DNA from: a candidate division TA06 bacterium B3_TA06
GTDB taxonomy: Bacteria > Hydrothermota > Tepidihabitantia > B3-TA06
Direction: 5' to 3'
Length of the DNA stretch: 64,000 nucleotides
Assembly: GCA_005223075.1 (NCBI GenBank)
Contig: NJBO01000007.1
Location: 1 to 64,000, forward strand
Both the position numbers and the translations under genes were made by a program. Shown here one piece after another: positions 1-7,949 of this stretch (its first letter is position 1; each line of letters starts with the position of its first letter). The notes beneath the pieces are model-generated. The model did not search any database and was not told the origin of the DNA. It saw only the letters and a list, made by a program, of their open reading frames with translations.

Positions 1-425
1 GTCGTGGAGCAGCTGGTAAGGTTCCGGTATTTGGTATGCTGGAACGTGCAGGCAAGGTCGTGGTTGAGGTAGTGCCTGACGTTAAGGAGAAGACATTAAT
101 GGGTCTTATTACCAAGACTATAGAACCAGGTAGCTTGACCTACAGCGATGGTTTCAGCAGTTACAGTTCACTGATCGTCAACGGCTATAAGCACGTCCGT
201 ATTGACCACGATAAAGAGTTCGCTAACGGTAAGGCACACATCAACAGCATAGAAAGTTTCTGGGCTTATGCCAAGGAACGACTGGCCAAATATCATGGTA
301 TTTCGCCTCTAAAACTGTATCTTTACTTGAAGGAGCTGGAATTCAGGTTTAATAACAGGCAAGCTGTTGACTTATTTGAACTTATCAACTCACAGCTTGT
401 CAAATTGGTCCGCTGTGATGGATAA
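1..425 (+). mobile_element. IS1595-family (ISXO2-like) transposase, 3' part
   Basis: This is the C-terminal half of a DDE transposase; the reading frame is open from base 3, so the 5' end lies outside the window. Visible family marks are GKVPVFGMLER at the start, the YSDGFSSY block with a catalytic Asp, and NSIESFWAYAKERL with the catalytic Glu, followed by the usual LKELEFRFNNR tail. These are typical of ISXO2-like members of IS1595. The first catalytic Asp is upstream of the window, so activity cannot be judged. The stop is at 423-425. I did not recognise a terminal inverted repeat in the 60 bases that follow. Confidence 0.85.
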
Positions 426-486
426 TTCCCTAATCTATATTAACTTACCCGCCGACGATAGCACTAGAGTCCATGTTAAGAAGATA

Positions 487-933
487 TTAAGAGTCAGCGG
501 GTGCAGGTATGGTGTGGTTAATTACGAAAAGTTCTTCCTCAGGCTCGGTAAGCATCTGGCGTCCCAGCCTGTCCGCGCCGTCCCAGTCGTGGGCGGTAGC
601 TATTCGCGCCTTGGCTTCATCGGTCAGGCAGACCTCAATGCCTTCGGAGCCGTCAGCGAGCTCAAAGCGGACACGCGGCTCGCCCTCGTCGGATACGGTG
701 ATGTTGCCCTTGCCAAGGGTACAGCACGAACCGAGCTGAACACCGTCGGTAAAGCATGAGATCGGGGTTTTTGACCCTGTCATGGTATGCGCACGCTTGG
801 CAAAAGGATCATCCCCCAGTATTCTGTTGGCGATAAGCCCGGCGCGGTAGCCGAGCACCAGATAAGGGCCGATGTGTCCGTGGAACCGGTTAAGGAAGAA
901 AAGCGCCTCCTCGTGCGAGAGTTCTTTATGCAT
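487..933 (-). CDS. FmdE-domain (formylmethanofuran dehydrogenase subunit E-like) protein
   Basis: A 148-residue single-domain protein of the FmdE N-terminal type. The diagnostic FHGHIGPYLVLGYRAG lies near residues 17-32, with a Cys-rich block SCFTDGVQLGSCCTLGKGN near residues 59-77. His and Cys in these blocks bind metal in the family. Stand-alone FmdE proteins occur outside methanogens and their reaction is generally unknown; a link to molybdenum or tungsten enzymes is family inference only. I chose the ATG at 933 because a promoter (939-966) ends 5 nt before it. An in-frame upstream ATG at 966 would start inside the -35 box. Transcript probably leaderless. Confidence 0.8.
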   Translation of the reverse strand: MHKELSHEEALFFLNRFHGHIGPYLVLGYRAGLIANRILGDDPFAKRAHTMTGSKTPISCFTDGVQLGSCCTLGKGNITVSDEGEPRVRFELADGSEGIEVCLTDEAKARIATAHDWDGADRLGRQMLTEPEEELFVINHTIPAPADS

Positions 934-938
934 CCCCG

Positions 939-966
939 ATTCTAAACGAGCTGGCTTTCGAGTCAA
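939..966 (-). promoter_or_regulatory. sigma70-type promoter of the FmdE gene
   Basis: On the minus strand TTGACT (961-966) and TAGAAT (939-944) are 16 nt apart. The gene's ATG begins 5 nt after the -10 box, so the transcript should be leaderless. Confidence 0.65.
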
Positions 967-1054
967 GGGTTATAAAATGCCAACGCGGAGCTGCCGCTAC
1001 GTCACGGGTTGCTGACCGGGGTCCACATCGCTGAGGGACGCGGTGGGGTTTTAC

Positions 1055-1082
1055 TTGACAAGCGCGAGGAAGGATGTAGACT
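1055..1082 (+). promoter_or_regulatory. promoter of the first DUF3795 gene
   Basis: TTGACA (1055-1060), 16 nt, TAGACT (1077-1082), followed by a short leader with an AGAGGAGG ribosome-binding site at about 1093-1100. Confidence 0.6.
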
Positions 1083-1104
1083 TTTGTGTCCAAGAGGAGG
1101 ATGC

Positions 1105-1548
1105 ATGAAGTACGAGACTGAAAAGCGGGTGTTTTTATCATGCTGCGGCTCCTACTGCCATACCTGCGACTGGTTCAGCGGTCGCATCCGCGCCCAAAGC
1201 GAGGGCACGCGGCGCATGCTTGCCGAGTTCGATGGCTTCCCCAAGCTGTTCGGCGAGGAGGGAGAAAAGATCGCAAAGGCCATGGCGAGACTCTCCACGA
1301 CCTCGATCTGCTCCGGCTGCCAGCAGGAGGGAGGGGTTGGCGACCGCTGCTCCATCCGCGCATGCTGCCACTCAAAGGAACTAACCCACTGCTCGGAGTG
1401 CCCTGCGTTCCCGTGCAAGATGCTTTCCGAAAACCCTGGTGTGCGTAAGTTCAAGACATTGGAGAACTTCGAGGCCATCAAAAGAGAAGGCTGGGAGGCG
1501 TGGGTGGATCGTCAGTGGAAGGAGCACATAGAGCGCTCCGCTAAATAA
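1105..1548 (+). CDS. DUF3795 cysteine-rich protein
   Basis: A 147-residue cytosolic protein rich in paired cysteines: FLSCCGSYCHTCDW near the N terminus, then CSGCQQ, CSIRACC and CSECPAFPC. This is the DUF3795 arrangement, presumed zinc or metal binding, with no established function. The ATG at 1105 is chosen because the GAGGAGG at 1094-1100 is 4 nt upstream; an earlier in-frame start at 1009 lies before the promoter. A second, shorter DUF3795 gene lies at 49778-50080. Confidence 0.8.
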   Translation: MKYETEKRVFLSCCGSYCHTCDWFSGRIRAQSEGTRRMLAEFDGFPKLFGEEGEKIAKAMARLSTTSICSGCQQEGGVGDRCSIRACCHSKELTHCSECPAFPCKMLSENPGVRKFKTLENFEAIKREGWEAWVDRQWKEHIERSAK

Positions 1549-1581
1549 GGAGTATAAACATGATCTCACAAAGGAGGTAAC

Positions 1582-2277
1582 GTGAAAAAAGTCTGCGCTA
1601 TAGTGCTGCTCGCCGCAACTCTCCCGCTTCTTGCCAGCGAAACCAATACCGTCTCTGCACAGGGCTACGCTTGCTTCCTTGTTTTACCTGACGCCGCAAC
1701 AGTGAATCTGAATGTTAATGTATGGTCAAAGGACATCTCCGATCTGCATAAGAAAAGCGATGAATCCTTGGCCAAGCTCTCACGGAAGCTGGCGAAAGCC
1801 GGCCTCAAGGAACCATTAAGAAAAGACGGATATGCAAGTTTGACCCCCGAGTTGTACTCAGAGGAAGTTGAATACAGGTTGCGTCTTAACGTGATTATGA
1901 TTGTTGATGACCTTTCGATTATTGACGATTTGCTTGGCGTGTTACCCACGCATGTCTTAAGAGACTCGGATGCAAGCATGGTCGCTTCTCCCTCAACCAT
2001 ACAGTATACGATAAAGGACCCCTCCCCCTATGTGAACGATTTGCGAAAGAAGGCGCTGGAAGATGCCAGGGCAAAAGCCGTTGAGTTGGCTGCGATTCAG
2101 GGTAAGCGTCCAGGCGATCTTATAGACTTTGGTGAGGAGGAACTCTCGGTAGGCTCAATGGCCTTCCAGAGCTTCGGGATGATGAATTTCGAGTCGGAAG
2201 ACAAGAGCGCGGGCAGTCCCTTGCCTAGATTGCTCATGGAGTGCAAAGTAACCGCCACTTACGAACTGGTTGAATAG
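1582..2277 (+). CDS. SIMPL (DUF541) domain exported protein 1
   Basis: A 231-residue protein with a signal peptide (residues 1 to about 20) followed by a SIMPL/DUF541 domain. The QGYACFLVLPDAATVNLNV segment matches the usual start of that domain, where an oxidation-of-proteins-by-substrate strand is followed by alternating beta strands. The C-terminal half contains the DARAKAVELAAIQGKRPGDL helix common in the family. It starts at GTG with AAAGGAGG 5 nt upstream. SIMPL proteins are periplasmic or surface proteins of unclear role (BP26, Irak-pathway homologues). It lies 60 nt upstream of a paralogue and is probably co-transcribed. Confidence 0.8.
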   Translation: MKKVCAIVLLAATLPLLASETNTVSAQGYACFLVLPDAATVNLNVNVWSKDISDLHKKSDESLAKLSRKLAKAGLKEPLRKDGYASLTPELYSEEVEYRLRLNVIMIVDDLSIIDDLLGVLPTHVLRDSDASMVASPSTIQYTIKDPSPYVNDLRKKALEDARAKAVELAAIQGKRPGDLIDFGEEELSVGSMAFQSFGMMNFESEDKSAGSPLPRLLMECKVTATYELVE

Positions 2278-2288
2278 ATCTAAGCTTT

Positions 2289-2312
2289 GCGGCGTTCTTA
2301 AAGTAACGCCGC
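2289..2312 (+). terminator. hairpin between the two SIMPL genes
   Basis: GCGGCGTT and AACGCCGC form an 8-bp perfect stem around an 8-nt loop. No T tract follows, so it may be an mRNA-stabilising or attenuating hairpin rather than a terminator. Confidence 0.5.
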
Positions 2313-2337
2313 TAAAATCCTCAAAAGGAGGTTAAAC

Positions 2338-3045
2338 ATGGCGAGAAGAATCCTTGCCCTCTTGTTCTTTGCTTCAGCGCTGTCAGCGGCACAGATATAT
2401 CTCGCAGATAGCACCGCTTACGTGACCGGTAAGTCTTCGATTCTGGTTCTGCCTGATGCGGCCACCGTGGAGTTCAGAATCGAGATCCGTGCCAGTGATA
2501 TGTCGAAAGTCATCGCAAAGGCAAACGATCTGACTGCAGAGATCACAAAAGAGTTACGCAAGGCGGGAGTAGATCAACCCCTTATCCAGAGCGGCCCGGC
2601 AGACATCTACTCCGAGCTTAACTGGGAATCGCAGCGGCTGGAACACGTGTACGGTCTCCGGCTGGACTGCGCTGTGGACGATCTTTCCAAGGTTGACGAT
2701 ATACTTGTGGTACTTGCAGCGACTTCCTCGGAATCCGAAGGCTCGAGGATCTCATCCTACACGGTTAACTACTTCGTCAAAGACCCGAGCGTCTATCTGC
2801 CTGAGCTACAGGAGATGGCATTGGCCGACGCAAAAACCAAGGCCGAGCAGGCTGCAGCCGCTCACGGTTTGAAGGCAGGCGAGATTCTGGACTCCGATTA
2901 TTCGGAACCCTATTCAGGATATCTTTCGGTGTGGGACCCGTACTCGAGCTGGGACTTTTCGGCAAAAGATATGGGAGGAAAGAACTCATTGCCGCGAGTG
3001 GCTTTGAGTTACGAGATATCGGCAACGTTCAAGCTGATCGATTAG
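2338..3045 (+). CDS. SIMPL (DUF541) domain exported protein 2
   Basis: A 235-residue paralogue of the gene upstream. It has a signal peptide (first 18 or so residues), then YVTGKSSILVLPDAATVEF, matching the SIMPL domain start of the first copy, and a later ADAKTKAEQAAAAHGLKAGEI helix in the same place. Divergence over most of the length indicates an old duplication. The start ATG has AAGGAGG 6 nt upstream. Function unknown; predicted periplasmic. Confidence 0.8.
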   Translation: MARRILALLFFASALSAAQIYLADSTAYVTGKSSILVLPDAATVEFRIEIRASDMSKVIAKANDLTAEITKELRKAGVDQPLIQSGPADIYSELNWESQRLEHVYGLRLDCAVDDLSKVDDILVVLAATSSESEGSRISSYTVNYFVKDPSVYLPELQEMALADAKTKAEQAAAAHGLKAGEILDSDYSEPYSGYLSVWDPYSSWDFSAKDMGGKNSLPRVALSYEISATFKLID

Positions 3046-3049
3046 CAAC

Positions 3050-3093
3050 CTCCGGGGTGCAGCATTGCTTCTGCAAAATCACCCCTTGGAGGC
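3050..3093 (+). other. structured intergenic hairpin
   Basis: CCTCCGGGGTG pairs with CACCCC-TT-GGAGG, and an inner GCAG/CTGC stem sits within the loop. The element fills most of the gap between the second SIMPL gene and the nucleotidase. It has no T tract. Role unknown. Confidence 0.45.
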
Positions 3094-3123
3094 AAGAGAT
3101 AACACGCGAGAATAGGAGGACGG

Positions 3124-4581
3124 ATGTCCAGGTTATTGAAGGGATTGGGTGTGCTCTCCTTGATAGTAGCTTTTCCTGCCTTCCTCTTTGCCGGAGAGAA
3201 GCTAACCATCCTTCACATCAACGACACCCACGGGCAGATTGAACCTGTGGAAGCCAAAGACGGTGCGACCTACGGCGGATTTGCAAGGGTTGCCTACCTG
3301 GTAGATTCGTTAAGATCTGAGGCTGAGGCAGAGGGTCGCACATTCTACTTCCTTCACGCGGGCGACGCCCTGCAAGGGCCGCCTGTATCAAACATGAGCA
3401 AAGGGAAGCTTGACTTCGAGCTCTTAAACGAGATGGGGCTCGACGCCATGGTTGTGGGCAATCACGAGTTCGACTTCGGCCAGCCTAATCTTGATGAGCT
3501 TGTGGAGATCGCGGAGTTTCCCGTGCTTTCAGCAAACGTCGTAGACGAGTTGAACAACCGGCCTTACCAGGCCTTTGTGGAGGAGAAGGCAGGCAAGGAA
3601 CGCATCCTCCTAGTGGGCTTGACCACCGAAGCGACCCCGATTGGCACACATCCGGCCAACGTTGAAGGACTCAGCTTTCTTCCAGCGGATTCGGTGATCG
3701 CTGCCTTGATTGACTCGCTCGGGTACGGCGAGAGGGATTTCGTGATAGCCCTGACGCACAGGGGCTGGACCGCTGATTCTGTAATGGCCGAGCGAGTGCC
3801 TGAGATCGACCTCATCGTCGGAGGACACTCACATACGATCATCGAGGAGCCGAGGAAGATCAAAAACTCCCTCATCGTACAGGCAGGGGCAAGAACAGTC
3901 TATCTTGGCAAATTGGAGATGGAACTCAAAAAGGGCAGCCTCAAGGGATACTCATACGAGCTTATTTTGCTCTCAGGGAAGATAGCCGAGGATCCGGATA
4001 TTGCGGCAAGGATAGCCGAAGCCGGGCAAGAGCTCGACAAAAAGCTGGGCGTACCCATCGGCAAGACCGAGATCGCACTTGTGCCTGGGCTTCAAGGTGA
4101 CCGAACGGACGTGCTCTCCCTAGGCGACCTCTTAGCTAGAGTTATGCTTGAGGAGACCGGTGTTGACTTCGCGTTCACCAACATGGGCGGGGTGAGAGCC
4201 GCCATCCTTCCGGGCGATGTCACCATGCAAGATATCCTCACTGCCCTGCCATTTGCCAACACGTTGGTTACCATGGAACTCACTGCAGATCAGGTGCAAG
4301 AGCTTCTGGACTACAACATATCCCTTGGCCCACACTCCGGAGGCACGCTGCATCTTGCCGTGGTCGAGTATAAGGAAGTCGAAGGCAAGGCGATGGATAT
4401 AAGTATAGGTGGGAAGCCGCTCGATCCTGCCAAGACCTACAAGATCGCCACCAACAACTTCCTTGCCGCGGGCGGTGACGGATACGAGATACTCAAGGAC
4501 GGCAAAGACGTATATGACACAGGTACGCTGGTTAACGACGTTCTCGTGCGGTACGTGAAAAAGATGGGGGTAATAAAATAG
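3124..4581 (+). CDS. 5'-nucleotidase / metallophosphoesterase (UshA-like), exported
   Basis: A 485-residue exported phosphoesterase, near the family's usual length. After a signal peptide (about residues 1-23) the N-terminal calcineurin-like domain shows all the metal-binding motifs: HINDTHG, GDALQGPPVSN, GNHEFDFG, LTHRGW and GGHSHT. The C-terminal 5'-nucleotidase domain shows TALPFANTLVTMELT and TNNFLAAGGDGYEIL, which form the nucleoside-binding part. It should hydrolyse extracellular nucleotides or cyclic nucleotides in the periplasm. GGAGG lies 4 nt before the ATG. A divergent copy of its last 20 or so codons survives at 6355-6423. Confidence 0.9.
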   Translation: MSRLLKGLGVLSLIVAFPAFLFAGEKLTILHINDTHGQIEPVEAKDGATYGGFARVAYLVDSLRSEAEAEGRTFYFLHAGDALQGPPVSNMSKGKLDFELLNEMGLDAMVVGNHEFDFGQPNLDELVEIAEFPVLSANVVDELNNRPYQAFVEEKAGKERILLVGLTTEATPIGTHPANVEGLSFLPADSVIAALIDSLGYGERDFVIALTHRGWTADSVMAERVPEIDLIVGGHSHTIIEEPRKIKNSLIVQAGARTVYLGKLEMELKKGSLKGYSYELILLSGKIAEDPDIAARIAEAGQELDKKLGVPIGKTEIALVPGLQGDRTDVLSLGDLLARVMLEETGVDFAFTNMGGVRAAILPGDVTMQDILTALPFANTLVTMELTADQVQELLDYNISLGPHSGGTLHLAVVEYKEVEGKAMDISIGGKPLDPAKTYKIATNNFLAAGGDGYEILKDGKDVYDTGTLVNDVLVRYVKKMGVIK

Positions 4582-4586
4582 GCCCG

Positions 4587-4719
4587 AAAAGCTGGTCAAA
4601 AGCTGGTCAGAAGATGGACAAAAGCTACCCAAAAGATAGACAAAAGATGGACAGGCTACCGGCCATAAGCTGGACAAAAGCTGGTCAGAAGTTGGTCAAA
4701 AGCTGGTCAAAAATGGGAC
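4587..4719 (+). repeat. 11-bp tandem repeat array, about 12 units
   Basis: Twelve units of 11 bp with consensus AAAAGCTGGWC begin 5 nt after the nucleotidase stop codon. Units differ at a few positions (for example AGAAGATGGAC and AAAAGATAGAC) and only one 1-bp slip (4664) breaks the register. The period is not a multiple of three and no gene runs through it. The same unit recurs on the opposite strand at 56415-56469. There are no spacers, so it is not a CRISPR. Confidence 0.85.
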
Positions 4720-4796
4720 AATTTCGAGGGTTTTTGGGGTATTCTCAGGGCGTTTTACATCCCCGATTAACTTGGCAGTAGAAGTTAATTGAAAGT

Positions 4797-5774
4797 TTAA
4801 CTTTTTAATTGCTCTTCTTCAACAACCTTTACTAGGTCCTTCTCGGTAATTTCGACTGTCTTAAGCTTTCCTTCTTTGGAAGCAGTTTTTATGACTGGAT
4901 AAATATCTATAGTCAGCATAAAAATGGTTTTCCCATTGGAGACTACGAAAGGCGTTGCTTGTTCTTGGTGCAGTAACGCCAATTTTAAATCGGCATCGGA
5001 AGTGTTGAATATAATCAAGTAACCGAAGGGTTCATTGAATGTTCTGGTGTATCGGTATATTTGACCAAAACCATTGATAATGTAATTCTTTTTGTTGGGT
5101 TCACTGAAAACCTTAACATCAGCGATTAAAGGTTCATCACTCTTTTGAGCCGCGACCAAATCGGCTTCTCCTGAGATCGACCACGGTTCAATATTGAAAT
5201 CAAGGCCCTGATCATGCAAGTATTCGTAAAGATTAAGTGCCAACTTCTTCTCACCCCTCGATCTATCATCTTCCCACATTTTGTGGAGCTCGTTCCTCTG
5301 AAACCATTCACATTTGTGTTTGTATCTTCTCAAAAGAGCTAGTATTGCCCGTTGATCGTCAAGTTGCTCATCTAGGTACTCGTACAAGGGTTCAACAAAA
5401 AATACCCTGAACTTATTTAACGCCTCAAAAGCATCGCTAGTTTCTCCGTAATGCGCACCGATTAGGTATTCACTGTCCTCCCTGCTTGATTTTAAGCACT
5501 TACTAATTACATAAAAAGATATGCCTGCAGCCTGCAATTCATTATCTGGAAAGTAATTACTTACTGAACCATTCTCTATGTTCACCGCTACAATATCCAA
5601 ATCGGAAACGCGTGATTTCAAGTCTTTGAGTATGCCTACGAAAACAGGGTAACTATGCAAAAAACTCCAAAATTGTTTAAGTGCAACGTGAATTAATTTT
5701 AAGTCTGCCGAGTTAACTCTTCGGAATCGTTTTTGCAGTTTGTAACGCAAGTTCTGGACATAAGCGGTATCCAC
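4797..5774 (-). CDS. PD-(D/E)XK nuclease-like protein of unknown family
   Basis: A 325-residue protein I cannot place in a named family. Residues 1 to about 160 are mostly helical with no motif I recognise. The C-terminal part looks like a PD-(D/E)XK nuclease fold: a helix with E175 (RGEKKLALNLYEYL), SGEADLVAA with E203 and D205, then LIADVKVF giving D219-x-K221, and GQIYRY with Q238. That order (E, D, DxK, Q) is typical of the superfamily. It starts at GTG, 8 nt after the zinc-ribbon gene; its AGGAGG overlaps that gene's stop, so the two are translationally coupled. The composition is more AT-rich than its neighbours, suggesting transfer. Restriction or defence is inference. Confidence 0.6.
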   Translation of the reverse strand: MDTAYVQNLRYKLQKRFRRVNSADLKLIHVALKQFWSFLHSYPVFVGILKDLKSRVSDLDIVAVNIENGSVSNYFPDNELQAAGISFYVISKCLKSSREDSEYLIGAHYGETSDAFEALNKFRVFFVEPLYEYLDEQLDDQRAILALLRRYKHKCEWFQRNELHKMWEDDRSRGEKKLALNLYEYLHDQGLDFNIEPWSISGEADLVAAQKSDEPLIADVKVFSEPNKKNYIINGFGQIYRYTRTFNEPFGYLIIFNTSDADLKLALLHQEQATPFVVSNGKTIFMLTIDIYPVIKTASKEGKLKTVEITEKDLVKVVEEEQLKS

Positions 5775-5782
5775 AAGCCCTC

Positions 5783-6007
5783 CTAAAGTCTAATGTTGAA
5801 TTTGAAAGTTCTCGATAAACCTTCAAGAGCCCTTCTGAACTCTCTCTCCGCTTTACGGTACTCGTTCATATAATCATCCAATTGAAGATTTTTCTTACAC
5901 CCTCTGCAGATAATAACATCGCGCAATCTGACTTGACCAAGGTATACATAATTATAAAAGCCGCAACGCGGGCATGGAAAATCAAAAGAAAGTTTATCAA
6001 GGCTCAA
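5783..6007 (-). CDS. small zinc-ribbon protein
   Basis: A 74-residue protein with one zinc ribbon: CPRCGF near residues 12-17 and CRGCKK near residues 34-39. A charged helical tail rich in Arg and Glu follows. It starts at TTG with GAGGAG about 8 nt upstream and has its own promoter at 6027-6054. It is the first gene of a two-gene operon with the PD-(D/E)XK-like protein. I suggest that it binds nucleic acid or its partner protein, but the sequence shows only the metal site. Confidence 0.65.
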   Translation of the reverse strand: MSLDKLSFDFPCPRCGFYNYVYLGQVRLRDVIICRGCKKNLQLDDYMNEYRKAEREFRRALEGLSRTFKFNIRL

Positions 6008-6026
6008 GGTTTTACTCCTCTTGGTA

Positions 6027-6054
6027 ACTATAACTCAAGTTACCTCTTTGTCAA
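6027..6054 (-). promoter_or_regulatory. promoter of the zinc-ribbon/nuclease-like operon
   Basis: On the minus strand TTGACA (6049-6054), 16 nt, TATAGT (6027-6032). The TTG start follows 19 nt later with a GAGGAG ribosome-binding site between. Confidence 0.65.
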
Positions 6055-6114
6055 GCCGCTGCTTTTTATCAAACTTCTTGCGCCAAATGGGGCGGGACTC
6101 TTAAGGGGCGCTTT

Positions 6115-6354
6115 TTAAGCCGCCTTCACGAACCTTGCGGTGTAGTTGAAGAAGCTGTCCTCGACCGCGTCTTTGGTAAAGCCCGCGTTTAAGGCAAGGC
6201 GAACGGTGGTGCGCTTGAGGGGATAATCCGGGTCAGGGAAAAACTCGGTGATAGCAAGTATCCCGGCAGGTTTGAGGACCCTGTGTGCCTCCAATAACGC
6301 CCTGTGCCGGTCGGGTATCTCCTGCAGAACGGTTATCATGTAGACCAGATCAAG
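6115..6354 (-). pseudogene. 3' tail of a duplicated methyltransferase gene
   Basis: The minus strand encodes the last 80 or so residues of a methyltransferase, ending NYTARFVKAA. Bases 6209-6354 match 8646-8791 of the intact methyltransferase with 4 mismatches in 146 and no gaps, whereas the last 95 or so bases are only loosely similar. At 6354/6355 homology stops abruptly and an unrelated gene tail in the opposite direction begins. The upstream sequence in this frame is not coding, so this is a remnant. Confidence 0.85.
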
Positions 6355-6423
6355 AAAGGCACCGGCACCCTGGCCAACTCCCTGCTGGTGCGATACATAG
6401 AAAGGGTAGGAACGATAAAGTAG
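6355..6423 (+). pseudogene. orphan 3' tail of a second 5'-nucleotidase gene
   Basis: Read on the plus strand this ends GTGTLANSLLVRYIERVGTIK then stop (the quoted part is at 6358-6423). The intact nucleotidase ends TGTLVNDVLVRYVKKMGVIK. The two tails are about 65 percent identical in DNA, so this derives from a related gene, not a recent copy. Everything upstream is missing, replaced at 6354 by the methyltransferase tail. Confidence 0.75.
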
Positions 6424-6442
6424 GTAACACGGAGGCGGGGGG

Positions 6443-6470
6443 TTGACAGATTTGTAATCGAATGTATTCT
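6443..6470 (+). promoter_or_regulatory. promoter of the TonB-C lipoprotein gene
   Basis: TTGACA (6443-6448), 16 nt, TATTCT (6465-6470), 29 nt before the ATG at 6499, with AGGAGG between. Confidence 0.6.
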
Positions 6471-6498
6471 TTTGGGCGAATCTATCCAGGAGGTAACT

Positions 6499-7947
6499 AT
6501 GAAGATTCATTTGCGTCACGGTTTGGTTTTGGGGACAGCTGTCTTGGTGACAATCACCGGATGCCCCACTGAGCCACTGACCCGGGAAGAATACACCTGC
6601 GTCAAAAGGGTGTTGAGGCGAGAGTTCCTCATCGAGGAATCCTTGAGCGAGGGTGCCCGCCTGGGGCCCGGTTATGAGTCGAGGTTAAAACAAGCGATCG
6701 TGGATATCCCCAGAAGGCTTTGTCGCTCTCAAGGACTCTCCTTCCTGGCCTTTGATAAGGCGCACGAACGGTTCGGAAGGGAGGGCCTTTCCTATATCAG
6801 GGAGAGCAGGGAGTTCCTGAGATTATTCCTCGGATCTCAAGAGGATAACAAAGGGAAGGCCGATCCTGCTCAGATAGAGCGCATATACCGGTTGGCTTTC
6901 GATCTGGGACTGCCCATACCCGATGCTTTCCTGCCCATCGAAGTGACAAAAGAAGGTGAGGTTCTTATCCATGAAGAGTTCGTTTCCGGACCTGGCGAGT
7001 CTCGAAATCTGATGCAGGTTGAAGACAGATTGGGTGAATACCCTTTTTATGTAGTGCAACTCCTCTTTGATCCTCAAGCCTACGCTGCTTCCTTATTTAA
7101 GATCGCAGGAGGTATCCCTTCAGCCGAAGAGTTCAATATCTCGGATAGCTTCTCCAACCCTCTGATGGTGATGGTGTTCCCGGAGGTCTCTGAGGCCGAC
7201 CGGAATATCCCCTGCATAGCCCAGAGGTATTTCGACCTGGAGTACCTGCTTGCCAGCCCCGACCTTACCGTTTTCATCGAGTTGAAGCCGGATCAGCCGG
7301 TGTTTTTAAACTCCGAGCCCACTCAAAACGAGTATCTAGATCCGCTTATTGAGCGTCTCTTGCAACGTTCGCGTTATAAAACGGTAATCATCTCGGCTAC
7401 CGACGAGGTGAGCTTCGGGCGGCTGCTGTGGGCGACACACCTAGCTCAGGGGAGGGAAGCTCATCGTATCGCGTTAGTCCAGGCCGAACTCATAAAAGGC
7501 AAGAAACCTGAAATCCGCACCGAGGAGATACTTTCCCGACCACCTCTTGGCTGGCGCGGAGAAGTGCCGGACAATGGGTGGGGACCTATGGGGCCGCCGA
7601 TCCGCCCTCAAATACCGGACACCAAACCAAAAGCAAGCCAGACATCCTCCATACCGAAATCGAGCTTTACGCTGGAGGGCGATGTCTCTGCCACCGACAT
7701 CGTGAAATCGCCTCAGCCTGAGTTCCCCCGGTGGGCACAGGAAAGGGGATTGTCCGATGTAACCATAATGGTTCAGTTCAGAGTAGATAAGGATGGAAAC
7801 GTTCTCCCTACGATGCTGGCCGTCCGAAGCACCGGCTATACTAATTGGGATAACGAGGTGAAGGAGACCTTGGCTCGCTGGAAGTTCAAGCCGGCTCAGG
7901 TATCCAAAAGGATTGCAACCATTACTTTTCACTTTTATTTGAGATGA
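6499..7947 (+). CDS. lipoprotein with C-terminal TonB domain
   Basis: A 482-residue predicted lipoprotein. The signal peptide ends in VTITGC at about residue 21. The middle 330 or so residues have no family I recognise. A Pro-rich linker (around residues 355-390) leads to a TonB C-terminal domain: VKSPQPEFPRWAQERG, then VQFRVDKDGNVLP and ARWKFKPAQ, the classic order of that fold. TonB-C domains contact partners at the outer membrane, but a lipid anchor instead of the usual inner-membrane helix is unusual. The start at 6499 is set by AGGAGG 5 nt upstream; the in-frame ATG at 6472 lacks a ribosome-binding site. It ends 2 nt from the convergent neighbour. Confidence 0.75.
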   Translation: MKIHLRHGLVLGTAVLVTITGCPTEPLTREEYTCVKRVLRREFLIEESLSEGARLGPGYESRLKQAIVDIPRRLCRSQGLSFLAFDKAHERFGREGLSYIRESREFLRLFLGSQEDNKGKADPAQIERIYRLAFDLGLPIPDAFLPIEVTKEGEVLIHEEFVSGPGESRNLMQVEDRLGEYPFYVVQLLFDPQAYAASLFKIAGGIPSAEEFNISDSFSNPLMVMVFPEVSEADRNIPCIAQRYFDLEYLLASPDLTVFIELKPDQPVFLNSEPTQNEYLDPLIERLLQRSRYKTVIISATDEVSFGRLLWATHLAQGREAHRIALVQAELIKGKKPEIRTEEILSRPPLGWRGEVPDNGWGPMGPPIRPQIPDTKPKASQTSSIPKSSFTLEGDVSATDIVKSPQPEFPRWAQERGLSDVTIMVQFRVDKDGNVLPTMLAVRSTGYTNWDNEVKETLARWKFKPAQVSKRIATITFHFYLR

Positions 7948-7949
7948 AT

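Noticed and set aside
36-36. ATG at 36 as the start of the transposase
   Set aside because: The frame is open upstream to base 3 with conserved GKVPVF residues, so the gene enters from outside the window.
966-966. Earlier in-frame ATG for the FmdE-domain gene
   Set aside because: It lies inside the -35 box of the gene's own promoter; 933 fits the leaderless pattern.
4587-4719. Possible CRISPR array
   Set aside because: The 11-bp units are contiguous, without spacers, and no cas gene is near.
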